Below, piece by piece: positions 1-5,124 of a stretch of DNA of 5,750 nt. Within the stretch, counting starts at the first letter, position 1; each line of letters starts with the position of its first letter. This DNA is from Candidatus Woesearchaeota archaeon (GTDB lineage Archaea; Nanobdellota; Nanobdellia; Woesearchaeales; JAHWHD01): NCBI GenBank assembly GCA_019323525.1, contig JAHWHD010000008.1, positions 1-5,750 on the forward strand, written 5' to 3'. The position numbers and the translations under genes were made by a program. Below the pieces are notes generated by a model. That model had not been told where the DNA came from and did no database searches. It saw only the letters and a program-made list of their open reading frames with translations.

Positions 1-86
1 AGGACTAGTTTTTTTCCTTCAACACAGAGCTGGCAGCCTTTAGGAAGAGTTCCTATAAGTTTTGAATAGTAAGGTGTATCAATCAT
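1..86 (-). CDS. Radical SAM protein, N-terminal fragment (COG2108-like)
   Basis: Reading leftward from an ATG at 86, 28 intact codons run off the window edge. The visible peptide begins MIDTPYYSKL and contains LPKGCQLCVEGKKLV, with C18-x-x-C21. From memory, archaeal proteins related to pyruvate formate-lyase activating enzyme (the COG2108 type) start this way: a CxxC-containing GC-x-x-C-x-x-G-x-K-L-V-L stretch followed by the radical SAM CxxxCxxC motif, which would lie outside this window. The radical SAM assignment is therefore inferred from the leader motif alone, and the cluster-binding cysteines cannot be seen. The start is supported by a TATA-like element centred about 26 bp upstream (108-116), which implies a leaderless mRNA. 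A TTG three codons upstream is possible but less likely. The substrate and reaction are unknown. Confidence 0.6.
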   Translation of the reverse strand, partial: MIDTPYYSKLIGTLPKGCQLCVEGKKLV

Positions 87-107
87 AATAATCAAAAGAA
101 AACAGTT

Positions 108-116
108 GTATAAAAA
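108..116 (-). promoter_or_regulatory. TATA box for the radical SAM gene
   Basis: On the minus strand this reads TTTTTATAC, with AATAAC just upstream as a possible BRE. Its core is centred about 26 bp from the ATG at 86, the usual TATA-to-start-site spacing in archaea, so the transcript probably starts at the initiation codon. It begins one base beyond the stop codon of the upstream 85-residue gene. The U-rich stretch between here and the ATG could also terminate that gene's transcript. Confidence 0.5.
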
Positions 117-117
117 G

Positions 118-375
118 TTATTCTTGGCTGTTAAGTTTTCCGAACTCAGTCTCTGTAATCTCTATAAGTTCAACTTTGATGTTGTTTTTTATAACTTGCT
201 CGTCGATAACGCGGCGAGGATGCGTCCTTTTCATCTCTTCTGTGTAAACCTTAATTGCAGATTCGGTTGCATCTGATTCTTCGGTTACCCTTAAGCTGTA
301 CTCTCGAACTTCAAGAGGTCCGTAATCATCGTATGGTTTTAAATCGTGTCTTACAGTTGCTTTGTAGTATTTCAT
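118..375 (-). CDS. Small protein of unknown function, 85 aa
   Basis: I do not recognise this family. The protein is charged and soluble, with no signal peptide, membrane segment or cysteines. By eye, the secondary-structure pattern is a strand near residues 1-11 (MKYYKATVRH), a loop with YDDYGP, a strand near 21-31 (EVREYSLRV), a helix near 34-51 (SDATESAIKVYTEEMKR) and a strand near 64-74 (NIKVELIEI). That suggests a compact beta-beta-alpha-beta fold, an inference only. The reading frame is clean from ATG to TAA, and a strong palindromic TATA box lies 25-34 bp upstream, so this is probably a real gene with a leader of only about 0-3 nt. It follows tatD on the same strand after 58 bp but has its own promoter. 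No function can be proposed. Confidence 0.72.
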   Translation of the reverse strand: MKYYKATVRHDLKPYDDYGPLEVREYSLRVTEESDATESAIKVYTEEMKRTHPRRVIDEQVIKNNIKVELIEITETEFGKLNSQE

Positions 376-399
376 CTTAATATGTTGTATATGCGGAAT

Positions 400-409
400 C
401 TTTATAAAG
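400..409 (-). promoter_or_regulatory. Palindromic TATA box for the 85-aa gene
   Basis: CTTTATAAAG is a perfect palindrome centred about 30 bp from the ATG at 375, preceded on the minus strand by the purine-rich AAAAAGC that could act as BRE. Transcription would begin around 376-379. A second TTTATAAA copy sits about 21 bp further upstream at 422-429, just beyond the tatD stop codon. It is either a tandem promoter or chance. Confidence 0.55.
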
Positions 410-433
410 CTTTTTGGGGTCTTTATAAATCAA

Positions 434-1171
434 CTAGAATATCCTTTGAAAGTTCATGAATAAGTTGTTCTTACAGTCTTCTAAAGTTATTTTTTTTATA
501 TCTGCAATTTTTTTAACTCCCTGGATGATGGATGCTGGCTCGTTTGTCTTGCCAGATACTGGCGACTGGTATGGGGCGTCAGTCTCTGATAACAGTTGCG
601 AGATATGGGTTTGCTCTACAATCTTCTGGAAATGTTCTGACCTTACAATGGATGCTGGTATTGAGAAGTTCCAGCCATTATCAGCTATTCTCTTAGCCAG
701 CTTTAGCTTGCCTCCAAAACAGTGGAGTATAATGTTTTTAATCCTTGAAGATTCGAGCATCTCTATAACGTCGAGTTCAGCTTTTCGTGAATGGACAATT
801 ATGGGGAGCTTTGACTTTTCTGCTAACTTAATGAATTCCTGGAAAACAGTTTTCTGTATTTTTATTGATTTGTTGTCGGAAAACTGAGGAAGATGGTAAT
901 CTAGGCCTACCTCTCCTATTGCAATGGCTTTTTTGATGTTTTTTTTAATGAAATCAATTGCTTCTGCGCCTTCTTTTATCGCATCAAGAGGGTATAAGCC
1001 TAGAGCAACCTTTACAATGGGATAGATTTTTGCGAGTTTTAGATTTTTTTTGCAGGATTCTAAATTTGTAGAATTAGAGATGATCGTCTTTAGCCCTGCA
1101 TTTATAGCCCTTTCTATGACTGGTTCAATCTCTTTGTAATGGTCAAGGTGGCAGTGTACATCTACTAACAT
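434..1171 (-). CDS. tatD: TatD-family metal-dependent hydrolase
   Basis: This is a 245-residue TIM-barrel hydrolase of the TatD family, whose characterised members are metal-dependent DNases. The metal-binding motifs are all present and in order: HCHLD at the N-terminus (H6, H8), EVGLDYH (E87), VHSRK (H127), LHCFGG (H150) and SETDAPY (D198). The C-terminal NEP-AS segment near 211 and the closing N-x-x-R-I-F are also typical. Length matches the family. One change is GLYP near 58-61, where bacterial TatD usually has G-x-H-P; I believe tyrosine also occurs there in archaeal homologues. The start ATG at 1171 lies 27 bp from the centre of a TATA box at 1195-1202 that is shared with the divergent dhs gene, so the mRNA is probably leaderless. 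The exact substrate in archaea is not known. Confidence 0.93.
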   Translation of the reverse strand: MLVDVHCHLDHYKEIEPVIERAINAGLKTIISNSTNLESCKKNLKLAKIYPIVKVALGLYPLDAIKEGAEAIDFIKKNIKKAIAIGEVGLDYHLPQFSDNKSIKIQKTVFQEFIKLAEKSKLPIIVHSRKAELDVIEMLESSRIKNIILHCFGGKLKLAKRIADNGWNFSIPASIVRSEHFQKIVEQTHISQLLSETDAPYQSPVSGKTNEPASIIQGVKKIADIKKITLEDCKNNLFMNFQRIF

Positions 1172-1194
1172 TGCTTATAAAGGTGGAGATAAGG

Positions 1195-1202
1195 TTTATA
1201 AA
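1195..1202. promoter_or_regulatory. Shared palindromic TATA box, tatD and dhs (bidirectional)
   Basis: TTTATAAA reads the same on both strands and is the only TATA-like core well placed in the 53-bp gap between two divergent genes. Its centre (1198.5) is 26.5 bp from the dhs ATG at 1225 and 27.5 bp from the tatD ATG at 1171. This is the expected TATA-to-start-site distance in both directions, so both mRNAs should be leaderless. Flanks are purine-rich on each side: ATAAGG before the plus promoter, GAATAA before the minus one. Confidence 0.7.
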
Positions 1203-1224
1203 TTATTCGGTGGTTCTATTGGTT

Positions 1225-2154
1225 ATGGAATGTCCTAAACTAAACAGGGTTAAGCATATTGAAGTAAAGCCAGACATGAAGGTAAAAGAATTAGTCTGGG
1301 AGATGACCAAGACAGGAGTCTTTGGAGCTGGAAGGCTTGGCAAGGCATGTCATATCTTTAAGGATATGGTTGAGGACAAGGAGTGCAAGATATTCTTTGG
1401 ATTGGCTGGAGCAATGGTTCCGGCTGGTATGAAAAGGATTGTCATTGACATGATAAATGATGGAATTATAGATGTTTTAGTCACTACAGGAGCTAACATG
1501 GTGCACGACCTTATCGAGACTCTTGGGCATGTGCATGAACAAGGCACTAATCTAATTGATGATTCTGAGCTGTTTGATAAAGGGATTGACAGGATATATG
1601 ATGTTTTTCTCTCGAATAAAGGTTATGAGGATCTTGAGCCTTGGCTGCATTCGCTTTATGATAAACTTGAGAAGAAAAAGTATGGTATCAGAGAGTTGTT
1701 GAAGATTATAGGAGATAATATTGATTCAGATGACAGTATACTTGCAGCTGCTGCAAGAAAAAACATACCGATATTCTGTCCTGGCATAAGCGATTCTGCA
1801 ATAGGGTTCCAGACATGGGGCTACATTGCAAAAGGGAAAGAGTTAACAGTGGATACTTTCGAGGACATGAAAGAGATAATGGACTTAACATGGGGTAATG
1901 ACAAGACTGGAGTGTTTATAATCGGCGGCGGGGTTCCAAAGGATTTTATACTTCAGGCAATGCAGTTCTCGCCAAAGACGCATAACTATGCTGTGCAGAT
2001 TACAATGGATAGGGAAGAGACAGGTGGTTTGTCAGGAGCTCCTCTTCGCGAAGCTGTATCTTGGGGAAAAATAAGCAAGGATGCTAAGTATGTTACACTG
2101 CATTGTGACGCTACTATAGCTTTGCCTATTGTTTATTCTTTTGTGAAGAAATAA
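1225..2154 (+). CDS. dhs: Deoxyhypusine synthase
   Basis: The enzyme transfers the 4-aminobutyl group of spermidine to a lysine of translation factor aIF5A, using NAD, the first step of hypusine formation. At 309 residues it is near the usual archaeal size. Diagnostic motifs are FGLAGAMVPAGM (58-69), the NAD-site VTTGANMVHD (86-95), FCPGISDSAIG (184-194), IIGGGVPKD with catalytic K239 (equivalent to human K329), ETGGLSGAPLREAVSWGKI (265-283) and the final HCDATIALP. The frame stays open upstream to a TTG at 1171, but the added residues are unlike the family, and that stretch contains the TATA box. The ATG at 1225 lies 26.5 bp from the TATA centre and gives a leaderless mRNA, so I chose it. 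The gene converges on asnS with 11 bp between them. The aIF5A gene is not in view. Confidence 0.95.
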   Translation: MECPKLNRVKHIEVKPDMKVKELVWEMTKTGVFGAGRLGKACHIFKDMVEDKECKIFFGLAGAMVPAGMKRIVIDMINDGIIDVLVTTGANMVHDLIETLGHVHEQGTNLIDDSELFDKGIDRIYDVFLSNKGYEDLEPWLHSLYDKLEKKKYGIRELLKIIGDNIDSDDSILAAAARKNIPIFCPGISDSAIGFQTWGYIAKGKELTVDTFEDMKEIMDLTWGNDKTGVFIIGGGVPKDFILQAMQFSPKTHNYAVQITMDREETGGLSGAPLREAVSWGKISKDAKYVTLHCDATIALPIVYSFVKK

Positions 2155-2165
2155 TAAAATAAAAA
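2148..2165 (-). terminator. U-rich terminator after asnS
   Basis: Immediately after the asnS stop codon the minus strand reads TTTTTATTTTATTATTTC. Archaeal RNA polymerase terminates on U-rich runs without needing a hairpin, so this is a plausible asnS terminator. It overlaps the last codons of the convergent dhs gene. The plus strand is A-rich here, so it offers no equivalent stop for dhs. Confidence 0.5.
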
Positions 2166-3473
2166 TTAAGGTTTAAAACGTTCTGGTGTTCTAGGGAAAG
2201 GAATCGCGTCCTTTATCGTGTCAAGACCACATATCCATGATATTATTCTCTCTATGCCCATTCCAAAACCACCGTGCGGTACAGAGCCGTACCTTCTGGT
2301 GTCAAGGTAAAACTCGTACTCTTCAACTTTTTCGCCCATAGCAACCAGATTTTCCTTGATCTTCTTGATATCTGATTCTCTTTCAGAACCGCCTATCATC
2401 TCTCCGTATCCTTCAGGAGCAATAAAGTCAACTCCGTTGACAACTGCTTTTTTTGGATTACTGTCTTTAGACTCTTTCATGTAAAAGGCTTTGACGATCT
2501 TGGGGTATCTTGTCACTGCAATAGGTGTATCGTACAATGAACTTAGCTTGTCTTCTTCGATTGTTCTAAGGTCTTTGCCCCACGTTATGTTCATCTTGAA
2601 CTTATTTTTCAATAATTCAAGAACTTCGTCATATGAAATTCGTGGAAATTTCTTCTTTACAGTCGGCTCTAGCTTTTTTATGTCTCTCTCGAGGATCTTA
2701 AGCTCCTCTTTGTTATTGTCAAGAACTTTTTTAACAATCCTCTTGATAAGGCCTTCACCATGGTCGATTATTTCGTTGAAATCTGCCCATGCCATCTCCA
2801 TCTCAGCGATCCAGATCTCTGTAAGGTGCCTTGATGTTATCGATTTCTCTGCCCTGAAAGCAGGTTCTATTGTGTAAATTCTTTCAAGAGCAAATATTGC
2901 TGGTTCTGCATACAATTGCCAGGTCTGTGAGAGAAAGACACCTTTTTTTCCATAATACGGAACACCAAAGAGTGTTGAACCTCCTTCGCATTGCACTGCC
3001 TGAAATATTGGTGAGTGGTACTCGTAGAATCCGTTCTCTCTGAAATATTCGTGTATTGCGCTAAATACTGTCGAGCGGATCTTAAGTATCGCAGTCATCC
3101 TCCTGCTTCTTAACCAGAGATGCCTGTTATCTGCGAGGAATTCTTTATTCTGGCCTTGTTGTATCGGAAATTTATCAGACTCCCCCACAATCTTATAATC
3201 ACTAACAGAGATCTCATAGCCAGAAGGTGCTCTGTCGTCTTTTTTGATTTCTCCAGTTATCTCCATTGAATATTCTATCTGTACTTTGTCAATCTCGTCC
3301 CATGTTTTCTCGAACTTTGATTTTTCAAGGACGCATTGTATTATATTGGTTGAATCTCTTAATATGATGAACTTTATCTTGTTAGAGCCTCGCTCTCTAT
3401 GCACCCAGCCTCTTACAGAGACCTTGCCCTTTCCTTTTTCCATTGCTTCTTGTATTGGAATGAATTTTGTCAT
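2166..3473 (-). CDS. asnS: Asparaginyl-tRNA synthetase, archaeal type
   Basis: This class IIb synthetase charges tRNA-Asn with asparagine using ATP. Residues 1 to about 105 form the OB-fold anticodon-binding domain (VRGWVHRERGSNKIKFIILRD). The catalytic domain follows: RHLWLRS near 117-123, motif 1 around YEYHSPIF (150-157), motif 2 FRAEKSITSRHLTEIW (206-221), LAPEGYGEMIGGS-type residues (350-363, here IAPEGY) and motif 3 GGFGMGIERI (401-410), ending in FPRTPER. The CEGGSTLFGVPYY and LSQTWQLYAE segments fit archaeal AsnRS (compare Pyrococcus) better than AspRS. At 435 residues it is full length. A GTG three codons upstream is in frame, but it lies inside a Shine-Dalgarno motif that is well spaced for the ATG at 3473. 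A direct AsnRS suggests this cell need not make Asn-tRNA by amidating Asp-tRNA. Confidence 0.93.
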   Translation of the reverse strand: MTKFIPIQEAMEKGKGKVSVRGWVHRERGSNKIKFIILRDSTNIIQCVLEKSKFEKTWDEIDKVQIEYSMEITGEIKKDDRAPSGYEISVSDYKIVGESDKFPIQQGQNKEFLADNRHLWLRSRRMTAILKIRSTVFSAIHEYFRENGFYEYHSPIFQAVQCEGGSTLFGVPYYGKKGVFLSQTWQLYAEPAIFALERIYTIEPAFRAEKSITSRHLTEIWIAEMEMAWADFNEIIDHGEGLIKRIVKKVLDNNKEELKILERDIKKLEPTVKKKFPRISYDEVLELLKNKFKMNITWGKDLRTIEEDKLSSLYDTPIAVTRYPKIVKAFYMKESKDSNPKKAVVNGVDFIAPEGYGEMIGGSERESDIKKIKENLVAMGEKVEEYEFYLDTRRYGSVPHGGFGMGIERIISWICGLDTIKDAIPFPRTPERFKP

Positions 3474-3478
3474 TGGTT

Positions 3479-3486
3479 TCACCTTT
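3479..3486 (-). promoter_or_regulatory. Shine-Dalgarno site of asnS
   Basis: The minus strand reads AAAGGTGA, ending 5 nt before the ATG at 3473. This matches the archaeal anti-SD end of 16S rRNA and decides in favour of that ATG over the GTG at 3482, which lies within the motif and has no SD of its own. The motif is also one arm of an inverted repeat (3481-3494). Confidence 0.65.
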
Positions 3487-3494
3487 GGAAAGGT
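3481..3494. repeat. Inverted repeat overlapping the asnS ribosome binding site
   Basis: ACCTTT and AAAGGT flank a central GG. In the asnS transcript the upstream arm ACCUU could pair with AAGGU of the Shine-Dalgarno motif, leaving a 4-nt loop (UCCA). This may be a small RNA hairpin that hides the ribosome binding site, a DNA operator, or chance. Confidence 0.4.
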
Positions 3495-3518
3495 AGTTTA
3501 TATTGTATATTTAAAACT

Positions 3519-3526
3519 TTTTATAA
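3519..3526 (-). promoter_or_regulatory. Probable TATA box of asnS
   Basis: The minus strand reads TTATAAAA. Its centre predicts a start near 3496, giving a leader of about 23 nt that contains the whole inverted repeat and Shine-Dalgarno site. A second AT-rich candidate, TTTTAAATATA at 3506-3516, would start transcription at about 3485, cutting into the SD motif, so it is less likely. Read-through from the ferritin-like gene, which lacks an obvious terminator, is also possible. Confidence 0.4.
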
Positions 3527-3537
3527 GCACTATGCTT

Positions 3538-4002
3538 TTAGATAGAACTCCAATCATCATCATTAAACTCTAGCTTTAACTTCTGCAAAAGTGTCTTGTG
3601 CCTTAGCTCTTGTCTTGCAATCTCCTGAAATGCTTGTCTAACCTCTCCAAATTCCAAGTGATTTATCAATAATGAATAATCTTTGTATGCTTTGTCTTCT
3701 TCCTCGATTGCAAAGTCAAGTGCATTGTTGATGTCTTTTATCTCATGATTGAACAGTTCTTCTTTTTTTATGTTTTTTAGAAGGTTTAGGTTGTTTAGTT
3801 GTGTCCTGTTTACGATTTTAAGGGTTTCAAGGCTGAATTTCTGGAACAAACGTTCGTGTATCTGCTCTTCTTCAGCAAGTTTTAGAAAGAGGTGTTTTAG
3901 TGCTTGGGATCTTGCTCTTTTTGAGAGTTGAAGGTAAGTTTTTTGGGCTAGCTGTTCTCTTAAGACTGCATTCTCAAAGATAGATCTTGTGAAATCATCC
4001 AT
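3538..4002 (-). CDS. Stand-alone ferritin-like diiron protein (rubrerythrin-related)
   Basis: This 154-residue, largely helical protein carries a complete set of carboxylate-bridged diiron ligands. Helix 1 has E16-x-x-A-x-x-x-Y23, helix 2 has E46-x-x-H49 (EQIH), helix 3 has E102-x-x-A-x-x-x-Y109 and helix 4 has E132-x-x-H135 (ELRH). The second half thus repeats the first, the internal two-helix duplication typical of the ferritin-like superfamily. There is no rubredoxin domain, membrane segment or signal peptide, so it is cytosolic. Family members oxidise or store iron or remove peroxide; which of these applies cannot be told from sequence. The acidic tail ends DDDWSSI. The ATG at 4002 lies 26 bp from the centre of a TATA box (4024-4032), indicating a leaderless mRNA. 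asnS begins 64 bp downstream. Confidence 0.82.
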   Translation of the reverse strand: MDDFTRSIFENAVLREQLAQKTYLQLSKRARSQALKHLFLKLAEEEQIHERLFQKFSLETLKIVNRTQLNNLNLLKNIKKEELFNHEIKDINNALDFAIEEEDKAYKDYSLLINHLEFGEVRQAFQEIARQELRHKTLLQKLKLEFNDDDWSSI

Positions 4003-4012
4003 AATAATGAAG

Positions 4013-4019
4013 AAAAAAA
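4013..4019 (-). terminator. U-tract terminator of the lipoprotein operon
   Basis: Seven consecutive T residues on the minus strand lie about 20 nt beyond the stop codon of the second lipoprotein gene, consistent with archaeal U-tract termination. The run falls between the TATA box and start codon of the next gene on the same strand, so upstream termination and downstream initiation share the same stretch. Confidence 0.5.
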
Positions 4020-4023
4020 TTAA

Positions 4024-4032
4024 TTATATAAA
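4024..4032 (-). promoter_or_regulatory. TATA box of the ferritin-like gene
   Basis: TTTATATAA on the minus strand is a near-consensus archaeal TATA box. Its centre is 26 bp from the ATG at 4002 and no Shine-Dalgarno motif precedes that ATG, so the mRNA is predicted to be leaderless. Confidence 0.62.
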
Positions 4033-4039
4033 TAATTTA

Positions 4040-4615
4040 TTACTTTTTGACACAGATGCCTTTCTCGCATTTTGTTGAAGAACCCCAGCAACCTCCTGAG
4101 CAGCAAGGTTGGTATTCGTCACCGCATTGCTCTTTTTCACCTGCTCGTTCCCTGCAATCGAAATAACTGATTGAGTGCGATGTTACGTCTGAACCACTAG
4201 AATGCCAATCTTTAGGTACGTTATTGCAGAATTCTTTGTTTCCTGTCTTTTCAGCTAACCGCTGCCAACACTCTCCGGGGTTATAGGTCCCTTCTCTTGG
4301 TTGGTACATCATTTCCATATCATCACAGATGTACGTTCCTACTGCTTTGCCTTCAGCCACGAATCTAAGCAAGCATTTTGACTTTGGAGCAGGAGCCTGT
4401 ATTTTATAGCACAGGTTAATATTTCCTGTCAAAAGACCAAATTTCTGGTAGCAATGGTCTTGTCTTAACTGCGGCTCTTCTCCAGAACCTGCACCGTATG
4501 TTTTACATATTGCATCTACAATAAGGTTATCGCCCTTTTGCTCGTCTCCTGTACATTTGCAGCCTGCTAAAACCAATGCGCTAATAACTAAAATCATCAA
4601 CAATATTTTCTTCAT
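4040..4615 (-). CDS. Cysteine-rich lipoprotein A (paralogue of lipoprotein B)
   Basis: This 191-residue protein has an unknown role. A basic MKK start, a hydrophobic stretch and the lipobox LAGC (lipid-anchored C19) predict export and anchoring to the membrane's outer face. The mature part has 16 cysteines. Two C-X13-C units stand out: C55-YQKFGLLTGNINL-C69 and C116-WQRLAEKTGNKEF-C130. Similar cysteine motifs seem common in DPANN secreted proteins, but I know no function. Residues 164-188 add a compact cluster (C164, C171, C172, C176, C183, C188) that resembles small disulfide-knot tails and is missing from the neighbour. The ten cysteines from C19 to C154 align one to one with lipoprotein B. 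The ATG at 4615 is preferred over an in-frame GTG at 4624 because AGGTGG sits 5 nt before it. It starts one base after the stop of lipoprotein B, so the two are co-transcribed. Confidence 0.82.
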   Translation of the reverse strand: MKKILLMILVISALVLAGCKCTGDEQKGDNLIVDAICKTYGAGSGEEPQLRQDHCYQKFGLLTGNINLCYKIQAPAPKSKCLLRFVAEGKAVGTYICDDMEMMYQPREGTYNPGECWQRLAEKTGNKEFCNNVPKDWHSSGSDVTSHSISYFDCRERAGEKEQCGDEYQPCCSGGCWGSSTKCEKGICVKK

Positions 4616-4616
4616 T

Positions 4617-5075
4617 TTATCCACCTGCGTTTTTTATACAGTTCTCTTTATTAATCGGCTGTGTAAGGTCAAGACCTGGAGGGAATGTTTCGAAACTTGG
4701 TGCTAGCTTTTCACAGTAAGATTTGTCCTTTTTCAGAGCTGCGAGTTCAGCCCAGCATATCTCTGCGTCGTAATCGTCGCTTGACTTGAACACCTTATTG
4801 CGGATTTCCAAGGCATTACAGTTCTCTGGTTTTGGGTTTTTCCTGTTAACCAAGATATAACATTTTGATCTGGGACCTGATTTTGAAATGTCATTGCAGT
4901 CTTCGTAATTACCTGTTGAGACAGCTGCTTTCTGGCAGCAATGATCATAGTCAAATCCAAACATCTCAAAGAATGCGCAAACATCGTTGCCTTCAAATTC
5001 TAGTTCTGCGCACCTGCATCCAACTACAAAGATCGATATGATAGTTATTAAAATAAGAATTATCGCTTTTTTCAT
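4617..5075 (-). CDS. Cysteine-rich lipoprotein B (paralogue of lipoprotein A)
   Basis: This 152-residue protein, first gene of the two-gene operon, has no recognised function. Its signal peptide has the MKK start, an isoleucine-rich core and the lipobox VVGC with C20 as lipid-modified residue; both proteins continue as C-K/R-C. It contains 11 cysteines. Two C-X13-C units match its neighbour: C46-CQKAAVSTGNYED-C60 and C107-WAELAALKKDKSY-C121. The segments DHCCQK, TGN and SKC align with DHCYQK, TGN and SKC of lipoprotein A, and the endings NCIKNAGG and DCRERAG correspond. The protein stops where A continues into an extra cysteine cluster. An even number of conserved cysteines suggests disulfide bonding outside the cell, an inference. 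A Shine-Dalgarno motif, AGAGGT, lies about 6 nt before the ATG. Confidence 0.83.
   Translation of the reverse strand: MKKAIILILITIISIFVVGCRCAELEFEGNDVCAFFEMFGFDYDHCCQKAAVSTGNYEDCNDISKSGPRSKCYILVNRKNPKPENCNALEIRNKVFKSSDDYDAEICWAELAALKKDKSYCEKLAPSFETFPPGLDLTQPINKENCIKNAGG
4621..4626 (-). promoter_or_regulatory. Shine-Dalgarno site of lipoprotein A, inside the end of lipoprotein B
   Basis: AGGTGG on the minus strand ends 5 nt before the ATG at 4615 and lies within the last glycine codons of lipoprotein B. It decides the start of lipoprotein A and shows that the gene is translated from an internal site of a shared mRNA. Confidence 0.65.
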
Positions 5076-5080
5076 ATTTA

Positions 5081-5088
5081 GACCTCTT
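5081..5088 (-). promoter_or_regulatory. Shine-Dalgarno site of lipoprotein B
   Basis: AAGAGGTC on the minus strand ends 5 nt before the ATG at 5075. The TATA box at 5111-5118 predicts a transcript start near 5088, so the leader would be about 13 nt and hold little besides this motif. Confidence 0.6.
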
Positions 5089-5110
5089 TATCTGTCTGTA
5101 TTACATCTAG

Positions 5111-5120
5111 TATATAAATA
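5111..5120 (-). promoter_or_regulatory. TATA box of the lipoprotein operon
   Basis: TATTTATATA on the minus strand, with core TTTATATA centred at 5114.5, is the best minus-strand promoter element in the 108-bp divergent gap before tgt. The predicted start near 5088 leaves room for the Shine-Dalgarno motif. Confidence 0.55.
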
Positions 5121-5124
5121 TTTT

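Noticed and set aside
422..429. Second TTTATAAA as the main promoter of the 85-aa gene
   Set aside because: It predicts a leader of about 25 nt with no Shine-Dalgarno motif, whereas the copy at 401-408 gives a near-leaderless start like other genes here. It may still be a minor promoter.
456..887. Plus-strand open frame of 143 codons opposite tatD
   Set aside because: It is fully antisense to a well-conserved hydrolase, and its product resembles no known protein. The TATA palindrome at 401-408 is too far from its ATG for leaderless initiation.
1171..1224. N-terminal extension of deoxyhypusine synthase from a TTG at 1171
   Set aside because: The 18 extra residues do not resemble the family's N-terminus, and the stretch is the promoter containing the shared TATA box. 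The ATG at 1225 has ideal leaderless spacing.
2491..2877. Plus-strand open frame opposite asnS
   Set aside because: It lies antisense to the conserved synthetase domain, has serine/leucine-rich shadow composition, and shows no promoter or SD.
3474..3482. GTG start for asnS at 3482
   Set aside because: It sits inside the Shine-Dalgarno motif AAAGGTGA that is correctly spaced for the ATG at 3473, and it has no SD of its own.
4616..4624. GTG start for lipoprotein A at 4624
   Set aside because: It would overlap the upstream gene and lies within AGGTGG, the SD of the ATG at 4615. MKK is also the more typical signal-peptide start.
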